Position numbers and translations under genes: made by a program. Below the pieces are notes generated by a model that saw only the letters and a list, made by a program, of their open reading frames with translations, was not told the DNA's origin and did no database searches. Source: an uncultured bacterium (lineage in GTDB: Bacteria > Bacteroidota > Bacteroidia > Bacteroidales > UBA932). From it: a stretch of DNA of 64,000 nt. Below are positions 62,093-64,000 of the stretch, one piece after another; positions within the stretch are counted from its first letter, which is position 1; every line of letters starts with the position of its first letter. The DNA is taken from the NCBI GenBank assembly GCA_949300025.1, contig CASGCS010000023.1, positions 1 through 64,000 of the forward strand. Reading direction: 5' to 3'.

Positions 62093-62977
62093 ATGAGAAT
62101 ACCTCCTTCATTCTACAATGCAACCGGGAGGATTCTCCTTTTTATCCTTCTTGAGGCATTCTGTCTCTTTCTCGTTGCAAAGAACGGTATCATAGAAAGG
62201 TTCCTGCTCAACACCAAGGCGGAACATCTCCGCTCTTTCCTGCTTGAAAAGAGCGAAGGTGTGAAAAACTATTTCAATCTTGCCTCTGTCAATGCAGACA
62301 TGGCCAGACAGAACGCACAACTGCTTTCAGAAAACGCCAGGCTCGGCAAGATAATAGAACAATACGAGGGCGACAGCCTGCTTAAAAGAGAGTTTCCGGG
62401 CGGCCGCGACAGTTTATCCGGCTCCATGTTCGAATATTACTGGGCAAAGGTAGTGAAGAACAGGCTCAACGGGGGACACAACTATCTTGTCATAAACAAA
62501 GGTACAGACGACGGAATTACAGAAGACATGGGCGTAGTTACAACCTGCGGGGTGGTAGGCATAATCCGTTCGGCAGGCAGGCGCTATTCGATAGTGCTCT
62601 CGTTCCTCAACCCCACGCAGAACATAAGCGCCAAACTGGGGCACGACAACGCATACGGCATCCTGAGCTGGGACGGAAAGTCGCTCCACAGTGCAACCCT
62701 TTCAGATATACAGCAGCATATTCCTGTAAATGCCGGAGATACGGTATACACAGGGGGCCACTCTGCACTCTTTCCTCCGGATATTCCGGTCGGTGTAATA
62801 AGAGAGGCCGGTTTTTCGGGAGGAATGCACAAATCTGCAAAAGTGGAACTTTTTCAAGACTATACACTGCTGGATTACGTCTATATAGTCAAGAACAGAG
62901 AGAAAGCCGTCATAGATTCACTTTCGCTTCTGCCTGCTACAAATTACACAGATTATAAAAAGGAGGCATCAAGATGA
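62093..62977 (+). CDS. mreC: Rod-shape-determining protein MreC
   Basis: A 294-residue protein with one N-terminal membrane segment (ILLFILLEAFCLFLVAKNG). A coiled coil at about 60-100 precedes two beta-barrel domains containing GTDDGITEDMGVVTTCGVVGII, a typical MreC core motif. It links MreB to the periplasmic PBP2. The stop overlaps the mreD start by four bases (ATGA at 62974-62977). Confidence 0.94.
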   Translation: MRIPPSFYNATGRILLFILLEAFCLFLVAKNGIIERFLLNTKAEHLRSFLLEKSEGVKNYFNLASVNADMARQNAQLLSENARLGKIIEQYEGDSLLKREFPGGRDSLSGSMFEYYWAKVVKNRLNGGHNYLVINKGTDDGITEDMGVVTTCGVVGIIRSAGRRYSIVLSFLNPTQNISAKLGHDNAYGILSWDGKSLHSATLSDIQQHIPVNAGDTVYTGGHSALFPPDIPVGVIREAGFSGGMHKSAKVELFQDYTLLDYVYIVKNREKAVIDSLSLLPATNYTDYKKEASR

Positions 62978-63492
62978 GCGGTACGAGATTTCTGTTATTG
63001 ACTGTTGTGATACTGGTCATCCAACTTTTCGTGGCAGAGTTCATAAATGTACACCACATGCTCTATATTGCAGTAATTCTGCTGCCTGTCATGATTCTGC
63101 CATACAGATACAACAGATCGGTTGCAATGCTCATAGCCCTGGCAATAGGGCTTCTTACAGATTTGTCATACGACGGTGTGCTGGGTCTGAACGCAGCGGC
63201 GCTCGTTGCCGCAGCCTTTTTCAGAGATCCGCTGCTGAGTTTGGTCGCAAGCAAGTCTGCAAGGGAAAACCTTTCGGCAATCGGCCCGCATACTCTGGGC
63301 AGAGGCAAGTTCACTCTCTTCACACTTCTGCTATACTCGCTGTTCTTCATCTTCTATATAGCACTCGACAACGTGCTCTACTTCTCGTTTTTCTACACTT
63401 TCGGGCGTCTTGTCCTGAATGTGTTTGCAAACACAGTTGTAATGGTGATTATGGAATCGACCCTTTTGAGAGGGCCTTTCGGAGGAAGGTAG
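62974..63492 (+). CDS. mreD: Rod-shape-determining protein MreD
   Basis: A 172-residue inner-membrane protein with about five hydrophobic segments (FLLLTVVILVIQLFVAEF, MLIALAIGLLTDLSYDGVLG, FTLFTLLLYSLFFIFYIAL). Sequence conservation in MreD is low; identity rests on length, topology and its place between mreC and the PBP2 gene, whose ATG directly follows the stop. Confidence 0.88.
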   Translation: MSGTRFLLLTVVILVIQLFVAEFINVHHMLYIAVILLPVMILPYRYNRSVAMLIALAIGLLTDLSYDGVLGLNAAALVAAAFFRDPLLSLVASKSARENLSAIGPHTLGRGKFTLFTLLLYSLFFIFYIALDNVLYFSFFYTFGRLVLNVFANTVVMVIMESTLLRGPFGGR

Positions 63493-64000
63493 ATGAACGG
63501 CAAGAGCCAAATATTGATAATCGGAGTTGTCATTGTCTGCCTTGTGCTTGTAACAAGGCTGTTTTTCCTGCAAATCGTAGATGAAGAATATAAAATTTCG
63601 GCAGAAAACAACGCATACAAATACATTACAATCTATCCTGTAAGAGGGCTTATCCTGGACCGCAACGGGAATATTCTGGTAAGCAACAAAAACAGTTACG
63701 ACATAATGGTGACTCCCGTAGATCTGCAGCCGTTCGACACTGCCGCCCTGTGCAGGATTTTCTCCATAAAAAAAGAGTTTGTAAGGGAAAAAATAGCCGA
63801 ATACAAAAAGAACAGAAGAAAGATAGGCTATCAGAGCGTGGTATTTCTCAAGCAGGTATCTGAACGCGAATACGGGGTGTTTCTGGAGCAGAGTTACAAG
63901 TTCCCGGGGTTCAGCGGGGTTTCCAAGAGCATGAGAGACTACCCCTACAACGCAGGAGCCAACCTTTTCGGCTATACCACGGAGGTGAGCGAGGAGTTTC
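63493..64000 (+). CDS. mrdA: Penicillin-binding protein 2, N-terminal part (runs off the window)
   Basis: 169 complete codons are visible. One membrane segment lies at about 6-26 (ILIIGVVIVCLVLVTRLFFLQ), followed by the class B PBP dimerisation region with YPVRGLILDRNGNILVSN, the RGxIxDRNG motif. The transpeptidase domain is beyond the window. It cross-links side-wall peptidoglycan with MreBCD and RodA. It begins on the base after the mreD stop. Confidence 0.93.
   Translation, partial: MNGKSQILIIGVVIVCLVLVTRLFFLQIVDEEYKISAENNAYKYITIYPVRGLILDRNGNILVSNKNSYDIMVTPVDLQPFDTAALCRIFSIKKEFVREKIAEYKKNRRKIGYQSVVFLKQVSEREYGVFLEQSYKFPGFSGVSKSMRDYPYNAGANLFGYTTEVSEEF

Noticed and set aside
1-64000. CRISPR arrays, tRNA and rRNA genes
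   Set aside because: No regularly spaced short repeats, no tRNA T-loop/cloverleaf-like segments and no rRNA-like sequence were noticed on reading; a tRNAscan or Infernal run would be decisive.

Overview
The window is a chromosomal segment from a member of the Bacteroidota, most likely order Bacteroidales. The evidence is two divergent SusC/SusD outer-membrane pairs, an OMP_b-brl_3-type TonB receptor, Bacteroides-type promoter boxes (TTTG about 20 bp before TAnnTTTG), short hydrophobic lipoprotein signals ending in SC, and an ECF sigma/anti-sigma pair. The family is not certain. No rRNA, tRNA or CRISPR array was found. Most of the window is ordinary core genome, with three accessory patches.

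Layout. (1) 1-4513: the end of an IS256-family element, then a RecQ-like helicase whose 5' end appears cut by that IS, a coiled-coil protein with a C-terminal membrane anchor, and the first 52 codons of an ADP-ribosylglycohydrolase. This looks like a decaying, possibly defence-related module. (2) 4582-9420: barrel/anti-sigma gene and ECF sigma factor (minus strand), then a TPR protein and an EnvC-like murein hydrolase activator. (3) 9423-15989: a 6.6 kb island flanked by a 25-bp direct repeat of the 3' end of the envC-like gene. It carries a TonB receptor and an AT-rich cassette for a post-translationally modified peptide: a six-cysteine precursor, a radical SAM/SPASM maturase and a C39-peptidase ABC exporter. 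This is the best candidate for an undescribed system. (4) 16024-24748: nucleoside kinase, UvrA, lytic transglycosylase, metallo-beta-lactamase-fold hydrolase, Pcm, deoxynucleoside kinase and a lipoprotein hydrolase. (5) 24760-31761: a seven-gene minus-strand operon for activated sugars (PfkB kinase, RmlA, RmlB, then WbpB/E/D/A-like enzymes for a diacetamido uronic acid). (6) 31886-36548: panC, panD, a YbhN-type membrane protein and a CBM20-bearing 4-alpha-glucanotransferase. (7) 36617-46309: two divergent SusCD pairs with no accompanying degradative enzyme. (8) 46398-48236: an IS1634-like element with a frameshifted transposase that truncates a lipoprotein gene. (9) 48385-64000: a lipoprotein-type peptide deformylase, a TrpB2-type trpB behind a complete Trp attenuator (12-residue leader peptide with three Trp codons, antiterminator and terminator), prmC, ddl, PBP1A, topA, an arginase-fold protein, an Lrp regulator, ispD, purH, mreBCD and the start of PBP2.

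How the genes work together. Cell-envelope construction is the recurring theme: EnvC-like activator, lytic transglycosylase, Ddl, PBP1A, MreBCD-PBP2, nucleotide-sugar supply and outer-membrane importers. The peptide cassette is self-contained (substrate, maturase, protease/exporter), and its TonB receptor lies inside the same repeat-bounded island.
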